Positions 36,901 through 43,517 of a DNA stretch of 64,000 nt are shown here, in pieces (position 1 is the stretch's first letter; each line of letters starts with the position of its first letter). Position numbers and translations under genes: made by a program. The DNA is taken from the IMG/VR virus record IMGVR_UViG_3300047095_000292, positions 1 through 64,000 of that record. One strand, given 5' to 3'. A model generated the notes under the pieces. That model was not told the origin of the DNA and did no database searches. It saw only the letters and a list, made by a program, of their open reading frames with translations. Source of the DNA: a virus.

Positions 36901-37862
36901 TGTCCTGATCTAAATAGCTCAAGCTTTGTTGTATCGCCAATGTGCTTGAATTGCACCTCAACGGGTTGTCGTTGTAGCCACGCATTATATGATTCCTTAA
37001 GAGGAGTTTGTCCATCGTATAAGGCAATCTGTTTAGCTGACAATCCTTCAAAATTCCTTTTGCGAATTTGTGCAATACCCTCTAACGAACCGAGTTGGTC
37101 ATAGCTCTTAACTATTGGTATTGTCGTCGATCTGCAGTACCAGTGTGCTGGTGGCAGATGCTCATGGTCACTTATCGGGTAGATAGTTCCATCCCTTGAC
37201 GCACATAAAGGGGTAGTCCTAGAATCTAATACGGCAACATATTGCCATCCTTGTAATGCCTTTTCATTAGCTTTGTAAACTTCATGGTCAGCCTGAGCAT
37301 ATACACTTGTCGTAGCTGTAACTGTAAGGCCTTTAGCCTGATTCTTTGTTATATTAAAGGTAGACTTAGATATAGACTTAGCAATTTCATTTTCATTAAG
37401 ACCTTCTGCTATACCTTTTCTAATCAGCCCTTCAATACGTATCTTCTCATTCTTTCCAATCCCTGCCCAGCCCTGATCTAGTGTTTTATCAAGGTATATC
37501 GGCCTGTGCAATACAATATCCTCTGCAACACGCCTAGGCGGTTGTGATACTCGCCAGATACGTCCAATTGCATCATCCATATTTTGAACAGCATAGGAAG
37601 TCTGATCCTTGAACAAGTCTAAGAGAGAACGGCTAGACACATTGTGTGCATCTGCCATTGTCTTTATAATTTCTTTATCGAGACTTGCTTGAAAGCCTTT
37701 AAAGCCTGTTCCACGTAACTTTGATTCTTTGATAAGACTATCAACGCGCACTGCATGTCCATCAATAATTAACTCTACTTTATTAGAAGTACGTTGCTCA
37801 TATAAGCGTATCATTGCTGCACGATTGATACTCTTATCATAAATCTGTGTATTAACATTCAT
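30613..37862 (-). CDS. Intron-interrupted MuF-single-subunit RNA polymerase fusion, 1539 residues after splicing
   Basis: Join of 37862-35233, 34243-33649, 33267-32254, 31953-31886 and 30925-30613 on the minus strand: 4620 nt, one frame. Residues about 120-250 form a MuF head domain (VLDSRTTPLCASRDGTIYP, then HLPPAHWYCRSTTIP). The polymerase part has DHRARIY (858-864; T7 DxxGR), DASSSGAQ (motif A, Asp1008), K1074-x7-Y1082-G (motif B), HSND (His1412; T7 HSQD) and HDAFFT (motif C, Asp1438). All catalytic positions are present. It sits between portal and scaffold, so the enzyme is likely packaged and injected to transcribe the phage genome, as N4 virion polymerase does; that role is inferred. 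Confidence 0.9.
30926..31885 (-). ncRNA. Group I intron 4 (960 nt) with HNH ORF
   Basis: P1: exon UACGGU pairs perfectly with GCCGUA, closing U-G, loop GAAUAACUU. Core: CAATCCTGAGCC at 31821-31832, GTGCAACGACTA at 31791-31802, AAGATATAGTC at 31701-31711. The HNH ORF is 3' of the core. Ends ACACAAAG, just before HDAFFT of motif C. Confidence 0.88.
30979..31647 (-). CDS. HNH homing endonuclease inside intron 4, 222 residues
   Basis: NUMOD4-like N-terminus (EEFWCICNKDKRYAVSSLGR), HNH core (VHRLVAEAFIPNPENKTQVN, then HLDGIRDNNVVGNLAWAT) and two C-terminal helix-turn-helix-like repeats ending TWKNY. RBS AAGGAG. Located 3' of the ribozyme core. Expected to cut intronless alleles at motif C and so spread the intron. 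Confidence 0.9.
   Translation of the reverse strand: MEEFWCICNKDKRYAVSSLGRLRRESTGLLTYGSLQNGYRHFKIEVDGKPFRAKVHRLVAEAFIPNPENKTQVNHLDGIRDNNVVGNLAWATPRENVQHAYDTGLMLNGSGRPESVLVEDDIPDIIYYMSVGYKDTAIAAMYGVTRQSINAIRLGESWTHLGLEVIGRYGGKLRTRKITAENIPDIRSKIKNGISDAEIAVSYNAHPSTIRQIRIGNTWKNY
31886..31953 (-). CDS. MuF-RNAP exon 4 (68 nt, residues 1414-1435 plus two bases)
   Basis: Encodes NDAVIVKQFHLWGQKNNIQT then GT and two bases of Val1436. It aligns with the T7 helix between HSQD and motif C. A frame this short would be missed without the splice model. Confidence 0.85.
31954..32253 (-). ncRNA. Group I intron 3 (300 nt), no ORF
   Basis: P1: exon CACAGU pairs perfectly with GCUGUG, closing U-G, loop AAACAAAAU. 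Core GTGCAACGACTA at 32152-32163 and AGATAGTCT near 32062-32071. Ends AACAAACTG. A near-minimal group I ribozyme lying one codon after the conserved His. Confidence 0.88.
32254..33267 (-). CDS. MuF-RNAP exon 3 (residues 1076-1413)
   Basis: Begins QNMVTFYGAGERTG, supplying Tyr1082 and Gly1083 of motif B. A long middle part between motifs B and C follows. Ends AYAVNGNHS, where His1412 aligns with the T7 His of HSQD. Length 1014 nt, a whole number of codons. Confidence 0.88.
33268..33648 (-). ncRNA. Group I intron 2 (381 nt) with decayed HNH remnant
   Basis: P1: exon AAGGCU pairs with GGUCUU, closing with U-G, loop AAUUUUU. Core motifs GTTCAACGACTA near 33548-33559 and ATAGTCT near 33474-33482. 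Ends ACATAAATG. It interrupts motif B one residue after the catalytic Lys. Confidence 0.88.
33332..33421 (-). pseudogene. Remnant of a NUMOD4-HNH endonuclease in intron 2
   Basis: An open frame of 29 codons beginning MDEIWKQIDNLPYFVSNMGS ends at TAA. It matches the N-terminus of the intact intron-1 endonuclease (MTEIWKQYKNTQYLISTLGN), but the HNH domain is gone. Indicates a homing ORF that has been lost. Confidence 0.75.
33649..34243 (-). CDS. MuF-RNAP exon 2 (residues 877-1075)
   Basis: Begins by completing Phe877, then RPFLNTAQAKNF. Contains motif A, ALEQDASSSGAQIIALAT, with catalytic Asp1008. Ends LRKASKA, giving Lys1074 of motif B. Confidence 0.88.
34244..35232 (-). ncRNA. Group I intron 1 (989 nt) with HNH ORF
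   Basis: P1: exon GAAACUUU pairs with GAAGCUUU at 35217-35224, closing with U-G at the 5' splice site (one A-C mismatch inside). Core strings: TTGCTGGAAACTCC near 35172-35185, CAATCAGCAGCCAAGC near 35144-35157, GTTCAACGACTA at 35109-35120, ATATAGTCT near 35034-35042. The HNH ORF lies 3' of the core. Ends at ACATAAACG; the next exon completes Phe877. Confidence 0.85.
34303..34971 (-). CDS. HNH homing endonuclease inside intron 1, 222 residues
   Basis: Start ATG at 34971 is chosen because GGAAG lies 6 bases upstream. NUMOD4: TEIWKQYKNTQYLISTLGN. HNH: VHRLVAITFIENKDLSLEVN, then HINGVKTDNRVENLEWLSHV. C-terminal DNA-binding repeats end GKTWKNY, the same ending as the intron-4 enzyme, so the two are related. 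Confidence 0.9.
   Translation of the reverse strand: MTEIWKQYKNTQYLISTLGNVWSNKSEKLLKVKDNCKGYLAVNIDDITIAVHRLVAITFIENKDLSLEVNHINGVKTDNRVENLEWLSHVDNMKHAWSNDMCVSGSDTYIAVLNEENVENIKKLFVEYELNNTEIGLLFGVNKGTISKIRTLDTWKQVRPDLVFPAKSPKSSICEKKLSGKDIPDIRTRHELGESLASIGRDYNVHSGTISGIISGKTWKNY
35233..37862 (-). CDS. MuF-RNAP exon 1 (residues 1-876 plus two bases)
   Basis: Carries the MuF domain, a long middle region (about 260-850, no recognised family) and the T/DxxGR motif followed by GFIGPQSGETF. The unspliced frame stops at 35211, 22 bases into the intron. The start has a neighbouring HNH gene 8 bases upstream. Confidence 0.88.
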
Positions 37863-37870
37863 GATAATCC

Positions 37871-38347
37871 TTAGGACGGCTTATGAAATTCCCCATGATG
37901 TTCAGCCGTAACAGCATCACGAGCCTTGCTTGCTTCCTCTGCAGTATCGTATAGACCGATAGTATGGCGGTTTCCATCAACCACCACCCTCGCCCTCCAC
38001 TTACCACTAAATTTATCTATCCCTTTAAATCCTGACGTGTTAGTACTAGGTGCATTTCTATTCTGCATATTTTGTTCGGCAGTAGCAGGTCGCAAATTTT
38101 TTATACGGTTATTGAGACGATTAGTATCTCTATGATCAACTTTCTCAGGTATGTCGTCATGATGCAACATATAGATCAATCGATGGACCTTATATGTTTT
38201 ACCACCATATTTCACCTGCAGATAGCCTTCGCTATTCTTAGTGCCCACAGGAGAACCCTTAACTATTGAAGGGCCTCCATTAATATTCCAGAACAATTGA
38301 CCGTCTTTATAGTAGAATGTTTCTTTAATCTGCTTCTGGGTCAGCAT
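37871..38347 (-). CDS. Free-standing HNH-AP2 homing endonuclease, about 158 residues
   Basis: Start taken at 38347 (MLTQKQIKETFYYKDGQLFW) after AAGAAGG; it overlaps the portal stop by 23 bases. HNH: KVHRLIYMLHHDDIPEKVDH, then RDTNRLNNRIKNLRPAT. AP2: NTSGFKGIDKFSGKWRARVV, then YDTAEEASKARDAV. Lies between portal and MuF-RNAP and interrupts neither. Confidence 0.88.
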   Translation of the reverse strand: MLTQKQIKETFYYKDGQLFWNINGGPSIVKGSPVGTKNSEGYLQVKYGGKTYKVHRLIYMLHHDDIPEKVDHRDTNRLNNRIKNLRPATAEQNMQNRNAPSTNTSGFKGIDKFSGKWRARVVVDGNRHTIGLYDTAEEASKARDAVTAEHHGEFHKPS

Positions 38348-39983
38348 TAGGCTTAGCCTTCTTAAGTGGTGTCTTAGCTTTAGGTGTTGATATACCAGCC
38401 ATGTCTGCAACCTTGCTAGCATAGCTGTCGGCATCAACTTGGCCCATCACCATATCATCTTCAGTAATCTCGATCTGACCCTCTTCGTCATTATAATCAG
38501 GACTAATCATATCATTAACTTTGAGAATCTGTAGCCAAATAGAACGAGGAATGAGTCCACTCTGATACCATTCAGTAGCAAGACGTAGCCAATCAGCACC
38601 AAGTGGGGTTGGATTAAAGTCAGCAGACAACTCAAACTCAATATCAGTATTTTTAAGCTGTAAATCATAGCGCCAGTTAAGCATAAATGCAATAATAGAC
38701 GCCATCTGATTACTTACTTTAATATTAAGAGTTCCTAATTGAGCAGTCTGAGCAGCATTACGAATGTCCAGTGCAACACCTGACTGTTGAGTTTCTGGTG
38801 TCAGCATACGAATACCCAGCTTAGCCATATCCTCAATAGCAGATGCAATAGCTCTATCCATGTCTGTAAGTGCAGCAGTAGGTGTATCAAGGACAGTAGC
38901 TGTAGCACCTTCTGGGAGCTTAAGCCAGGTGCCTAAACCGGCATCTACAATTGCATCAAAAGCATCATCAGTTATATTTCCCGTCAATACAGGTGTATAC
39001 GTAGACGCGCCATACAACAGATGATTACGTCGGCTCATTTTATTATATAGTGCAACTTCCTTATCAATAAAAGGAGATAGCATAGGTTCAATAACACGAA
39101 TTGAACCATTTAATGGCCATGCAGGAATCTGTGTAAGACGCTCGCCATTCATTAGAATAGTTTCAAGTGTCTCGACTAGCTCATAAGCTGACAATTTAGG
39201 ATCAGCCCCAGCTGCATTCTGCGTATACTTCTGTTGTAGTTTGCCGTTAACAACAATCACCTGCGCATCTTCTACCTTCTTCTCATATCTACGGATACGA
39301 TAGAAACCTTCTACGATTTCATGTACGATAACAGTATCTATATAAGACGGATGAAATTCGTTTTCTTCAACGCGCTCTACGTAGTTTCTAACGATAATCT
39401 GTTCTAGAGACTGTACACCAGTATCCTCTCGAGTCGATACTCGCCAATTAATTATAGATTCAGCGTTCCATATTACAGGATAGGGTTTCAGTTCAGCATA
39501 CTGTTCCCTAGTAAGATCTTCTGGGTTTAATATCTTAGGATAGTCTACATACACCCATGCTCTGCTTGTCTGAACTTCTTCCCATAGAATTTCATCAAGA
39601 AAAGAGACCAGCGGTGAGCTATTATGGCTAAAGTGATTCATTATCCATTCATATGCTCCAGCTGGCACCTTACCTTCTGGAAGCTTAAGCTGAGGTTGTT
39701 TCCTTAACAGACCACCAATAATAATGCGAGCATATTGAGAGACAATACCTGGGAGTTCTGCTTCTGCCTTGTAGAATTCATATTGCTTTGCATCCATTGA
39801 GGGCGAGAAAGGGATCAGCAAATTGCTAAATGTCAGTACATCAAGGTAGCCATCAAAGTCCTTAGCAAAACGCTCACCACCTATAATTGCTCTCGATTTT
39901 TCCCATAAACCTCTCATTGACTCGTATGAAGATGTTGGATCTGCTACTGAACGCTTGTGTTGAACTGCATTGACTACTGACAT
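38325..39983 (-). CDS. Portal protein (DUF4055-type), 552 residues
   Basis: Matches the pattern of DUF4055 phage portals: N-terminal MRGLWEKSRAIIGGERFAKD, then FYKAEAELPGIVSQYARIII, GLLRKQPQLKLP, and SFLDEILWEEVQTSRAWVYV. Further on come SPFIDKEVALYNKMSRRNHL and QSGVALDIRNAAQTAQLGTL. The dodecameric portal forms the DNA channel. HNH genes overlap both its ends. Confidence 0.85.
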   Translation of the reverse strand: MSVVNAVQHKRSVADPTSSYESMRGLWEKSRAIIGGERFAKDFDGYLDVLTFSNLLIPFSPSMDAKQYEFYKAEAELPGIVSQYARIIIGGLLRKQPQLKLPEGKVPAGAYEWIMNHFSHNSSPLVSFLDEILWEEVQTSRAWVYVDYPKILNPEDLTREQYAELKPYPVIWNAESIINWRVSTREDTGVQSLEQIIVRNYVERVEENEFHPSYIDTVIVHEIVEGFYRIRRYEKKVEDAQVIVVNGKLQQKYTQNAAGADPKLSAYELVETLETILMNGERLTQIPAWPLNGSIRVIEPMLSPFIDKEVALYNKMSRRNHLLYGASTYTPVLTGNITDDAFDAIVDAGLGTWLKLPEGATATVLDTPTAALTDMDRAIASAIEDMAKLGIRMLTPETQQSGVALDIRNAAQTAQLGTLNIKVSNQMASIIAFMLNWRYDLQLKNTDIEFELSADFNPTPLGADWLRLATEWYQSGLIPRSIWLQILKVNDMISPDYNDEEGQIEITEDDMVMGQVDADSYASKVADMAGISTPKAKTPLKKAKPNADPEAD

Positions 39984-40495
39984 AATGTGGAGTCCCCTGT
40001 CTGCAAACCTGGATTAAAAAACTCACCGTAATTAGAGATAGCCGCAAGGCAGTACGCTTTATAAGCTTCTTCAGGTGTTTCAAAAAATCCTATAAATTTT
40101 CGTTTACCTTCTATCCCAATCTTAGCAACCCATTTGCTAAATTGAGAGTTCCACGATACTCCTTTATAACCTGAAGTATTATTAGATCTTAGACTCTGAT
40201 TATGGTTATTATCAGAAAAAGAAGCAGCTCTTAGGTTACAAATTCTATTATCGGTTCGTATGGTATTTACATGATCTATGTTTTCTGCAGGAAATTCGCC
40301 ATACACATATAGCCACGCTAATCTGTGAGCCTTATATGTAACATTTTGTACTCTTATACGTAAGTATCCTGTGTCTGTTAAGCTCCCAGCAATATCACCT
40401 GCCTTTACACGATTACTTGAAGAAATTCTACGTGTAAACACACCTGTATTACTATCATATATTAGATATTCTTTTAACACAGCTTGTGTTAGCAT
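39974..40495 (-). CDS. Free-standing HNH-AP2 homing endonuclease, 173 residues
   Basis: HNH: YKAHRLAWLYVYGEFPAENI, then DHVNTIRTDNRICNLRAASF. AP2: NTSGYKGVSWNSQFSKWVAK, then FFETPEEAYKAYCLAA. Its 3' end overlaps the portal start by 10 bases, so it was inserted exactly at the gene boundary. Confidence 0.88.
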   Translation of the reverse strand: MLTQAVLKEYLIYDSNTGVFTRRISSSNRVKAGDIAGSLTDTGYLRIRVQNVTYKAHRLAWLYVYGEFPAENIDHVNTIRTDNRICNLRAASFSDNNHNQSLRSNNTSGYKGVSWNSQFSKWVAKIGIEGKRKFIGFFETPEEAYKAYCLAAISNYGEFFNPGLQTGDSTLCQ

Positions 40496-40510
40496 TGTAA
40501 TTATTCTCCG

Positions 40511-40786
40511 TTATTCACCACGTAGCATAGCACTGAATTCTTTATGTGTACCCTTAAAGACATTGCCTGTTATGTTATTAACAGCCTGTACCTTATCACC
40601 GTCCGGTGTAATGTTCCAGTTTGAGGGGATATTATCAGCACCACCAAGAGGTGTACTAGCTTGTCCTCGTACTTGTTGTAGCTTAGAAGTATCTACAGAT
40701 ACCGCAGCACCTGGAATATTAGGTGCTCGTGCTTGTGGTTCTTCCTGAAGTGTCTTCTTAGAGCCTGGAATATTTAATGCAGCCAT
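40511..40786 (-). CDS. Hypothetical protein with shared W-x(n)-G-F module, 91 residues
   Basis: Pro/Gly/Gln-rich N-terminal half. The C-terminal module NWNITPDGDKVQAVNNITGN, then VFKGTHKEFSAML, is paralogous to segments of 46240-46515 and 46518-47360. RBS AGGAG. Located before the portal; probably virion-associated. Confidence 0.6.
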   Translation of the reverse strand: MAALNIPGSKKTLQEEPQARAPNIPGAAVSVDTSKLQQVRGQASTPLGGADNIPSNWNITPDGDKVQAVNNITGNVFKGTHKEFSAMLRGE

Positions 40787-40788
40787 CT

Positions 40789-40950
40789 TTATCTCCTAAA
40801 TCGATTTCTCATAATATACATTGAAGGCATTGCACCTGCAATACGTTTACCAATATTTATAGCAACAGCAACTACACCTGCCACCATTCCTCGCCAGCTA
40901 CCTACACGCCAGCAACCTGTGCGCCAACAGCCCTGTCTCCAAGTACTCAT
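40789..40950 (-). CDS. Small WR-repeat membrane protein, 53 residues
   Basis: Begins MSTWRQGCWRTGCWRVGSWR, four W-R units with two Cys, followed by a hydrophobic segment GMVAGVVAVAINIGKRIAGA. Starts with an ATGG overlapping the stop of the upstream gene. Not in a family I recognise. Could be a small capsid or membrane-interacting protein. Confidence 0.6.
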   Translation of the reverse strand: MSTWRQGCWRTGCWRVGSWRGMVAGVVAVAINIGKRIAGAMPSMYIMRNRFRR

Positions 40951-41666
40951 GGCACTTCCCTAAATGGATCTAAATCGGTACCTGTGCCATAGATAGTAGT
41001 GCCATTCACTTGCTGAACATTAGCATTTACAATACCAGATGCTAGGCGTGAACTAATTGCTGCATCTAGGCGAGCTAATTCAGTAGCAAGCTCAGAGCGT
41101 ACTGCTAGAGCGTTATCAATAGCAGAGGGTGCGTTAGACGATGCTATACTACTAATAGCAGCATCAATCCTTGCTAGTTCTACAGCTAGCTCTACTCTAA
41201 CCTGAGCAGCAATAGCTGAGGCACTCGGTGCGGCACCAGAGGTTAGCGCACGTGTACTGTAACCCCATACCTCTGCAGCACTTGCGCCACTACCACCGCC
41301 TGTTGCAACTGTAATAGCTTGCACAGGTTGTGAGTAGTTGATACGTACTATGTAGCTTCCAAGTGTATCTACAAATGGATCACCACCACCATCCACAAGA
41401 AGGATGCCATCACTAACATTAAGTGTATGACTGCTCTCCTGTGGTCTAACACGCCAGTCATTTATTAAGTAAATATACGGTGGAATAGATGTGCCAGCTG
41501 ATAAGTCAATAGTATTACCACCTACTTGACTCATCGCCGGTAGCCATTTACTGTTAGTAGAAATAGCCATCCAATCACACCACCTGCTCCAAAGATCTTT
41601 CACTGACAACGAACTAGTCGCTGACAATGAAATGATCTTTGTTGAACCGTCAAATGTGATTGTCAC
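40947..41666 (-). CDS. Putative virion protein, 239 residues
   Basis: N-terminal beta domain (VKDLWSRWCDWMAISTNSKW, then YIYLINDWRVRPQESSHTLN) and a C-terminal helical region with two similar repeats: RVELAVELARIDAAISSIAS and RSELATELARLDAAISSRLA. Ends with TGTDLDPFREVP. The coiled repeats suggest a trimeric fibre or spike. Positioned with other large beta proteins upstream of portal. Confidence 0.6.
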   Translation of the reverse strand: MTITFDGSTKIISLSATSSLSVKDLWSRWCDWMAISTNSKWLPAMSQVGGNTIDLSAGTSIPPYIYLINDWRVRPQESSHTLNVSDGILLVDGGGDPFVDTLGSYIVRINYSQPVQAITVATGGGSGASAAEVWGYSTRALTSGAAPSASAIAAQVRVELAVELARIDAAISSIASSNAPSAIDNALAVRSELATELARLDAAISSRLASGIVNANVQQVNGTTIYGTGTDLDPFREVP

Positions 41667-41675
41667 ATTAACTCC

Positions 41676-43337
41676 TTAGACGTAGGCACGATCCGTTTCT
41701 GCCGTAGCTGTAATCTTGATTGCCTTAGAAGCAGTTAGACCACTTGCTGCAACAACTGAGACTACAACTGGCTTAGCAGAGCCAGATTTACCTGCTACTA
41801 GCGTTACAGCAGTATCAGTGCCACCTGTACGTTTACCACCTTCGGTCTGATTGGTGTAATCGTAGGTAAATGCAATAGATGCTGAGCCAACAGTACCAGA
41901 GATATTCACATTATCTTTATCACGAACAACTACAGCTGTAGCAGTACCCCAGTCATTGGTAGTTGTAAGGTCTGTGTAATACAATACATACCAGCCACCT
42001 ACTAAGTTAGCGGAGAACTCTAGTGTACCCGCACTTGCGTAGGGATATTCACGAAGAACAGCTGTATTGTCATAGAACTGGATAGTATTAATATCAGCAG
42101 CACTTACACCTTCTACAGCAACACCAGTACCACCACCTGCAGGGTTAGTTGGAGCATATACACCACAGACTAGTTTAGCAGTCCAATTCATTAACAGTGA
42201 AGCTGTCTTACCAATTACGCTAGTGGCTTGACTGTTAATAGAGGTAGCTTGCAATAGCTTTGCCTGCACATATGAGTAGATCTGGCGCAGAGTAGCAGTA
42301 GATGCAACAGTTGGATACAGCGTGAATGATGCACCTGATGCAGCAGGAATCGTAGCAGTCGTAGTAACAGTACCGGCGGCAGGGCTACCAGAGATAGTGT
42401 AAGTGCCAGCACCTGCGCCACTATGAACAACTAGGGTACCGCCTGTAAAGTTAGCACCAGTAATGCCAGCAGCAGCAGTGGTGAAGGAGGTAGTACCATT
42501 AGATACGCCATCTACACCTGAGTGTGTGCCTACGTCGACTACAATACCGTAATGATTAACTGAACCCGCCACACCTGCACCATCTACGTTCTTGATAAAT
42601 GCAGAGGCAAAGTAGTTAATACGCATCTTGTCATATGGAGCAACAGGAGTCGTAATAATATCAGCATATACACCAGTAGCATCAAGGTCGTCTGAGTTAG
42701 ACAATAGCAAGTTGATCAAGTACGAGCCAGTTGCACTCTTACCTGTATCTGCCAAGACTGACTCAGTGTACTTCTTGCCATATACGCGACAGAAGCCTTT
42801 TAGATAATTTGCATTACTAAGGCTACCATGTGTTGCATCACCATACACCTGTACGCCTAAGTTAGCAGCGTCAGTGTAGGTAAAGTCAATAGCAGTACCA
42901 GCAGAGATCTTCTGATAGTATAGCTGAGCTGAAGCTGATACAGTGCCTAGTGACACAACACCTGCATAGGTTGAATTAACGGTACCCGCAGTGGCAGTAC
43001 CATCTGCTCCAGGCGTAGTAGCGGTATACTCATTCCAGCCACCATCACGCAAGTACAGCCGCGAACTACCCGCAAATGTCCATGTATTGTATCGGGTGCC
43101 ATCGAAGCCAATATTAAACTGACCTGACAGGGCGTCGATTGTATAGAACGGAAAGGGATATGCGTTGTATGTTGCAGATTCCCATAGCTGAATCAGCTTA
43201 GAGTATAATGCTTGCCATTGAACGCCATCTTTAGCTACTAAATTGCCTGCTACGTTTAGTGTAATCTCGCGTGTCGTTGTATTGACTGTCAGCTCAGTAC
43301 CTATATTTAATGACGACTTATTTGTAATTTTTGCCAT
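41676..43337 (-). CDS. Large beta-rich virion protein, 553 residues
   Basis: Thr/Gly/Ala-rich with YNAYPFPFYTIDALSGQFNI and GGWNEYTATT early in the chain. Its C-terminus TATAETDRAYV has the same last residues, DRAYV, as the 875-residue protein upstream. No catalytic motif was seen. Possible capsid spike, decoration or adsorption protein. Confidence 0.6.
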   Translation of the reverse strand: MAKITNKSSLNIGTELTVNTTTREITLNVAGNLVAKDGVQWQALYSKLIQLWESATYNAYPFPFYTIDALSGQFNIGFDGTRYNTWTFAGSSRLYLRDGGWNEYTATTPGADGTATAGTVNSTYAGVVSLGTVSASAQLYYQKISAGTAIDFTYTDAANLGVQVYGDATHGSLSNANYLKGFCRVYGKKYTESVLADTGKSATGSYLINLLLSNSDDLDATGVYADIITTPVAPYDKMRINYFASAFIKNVDGAGVAGSVNHYGIVVDVGTHSGVDGVSNGTTSFTTAAAGITGANFTGGTLVVHSGAGAGTYTISGSPAAGTVTTTATIPAASGASFTLYPTVASTATLRQIYSYVQAKLLQATSINSQATSVIGKTASLLMNWTAKLVCGVYAPTNPAGGGTGVAVEGVSAADINTIQFYDNTAVLREYPYASAGTLEFSANLVGGWYVLYYTDLTTTNDWGTATAVVVRDKDNVNISGTVGSASIAFTYDYTNQTEGGKRTGGTDTAVTLVAGKSGSAKPVVVSVVAASGLTASKAIKITATAETDRAYV

Positions 43338-43517
43338 TTAAATCTCCTGTGCGTCTATGATATAAGAGCTGCTGATAAACCGAAGTCCATCGCTCATTGT
43401 GAGTACACGCTCAACGTTTACATTTACATCGTTATCTAGCACGATAGGATTGTCGTCTGAGTCAAATATATGACCGAGATATTGGCGATCGGTCGTCGCT
43501 GTTATTTGCATTTTCAT
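43338..43517 (-). CDS. Hypothetical 59-residue protein
   Basis: Begins MKMQITATTDRQYLGHIFDS, followed by DDNPIVLDNDVNVNVER. Start overlaps the upstream stop (ATGA) and its own stop directly precedes the next gene, so it is translationally coupled between two large virion genes. Function unknown. Confidence 0.6.
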   Translation of the reverse strand: MKMQITATTDRQYLGHIFDSDDNPIVLDNDVNVNVERVLTMSDGLRFISSSYIIDAQEI

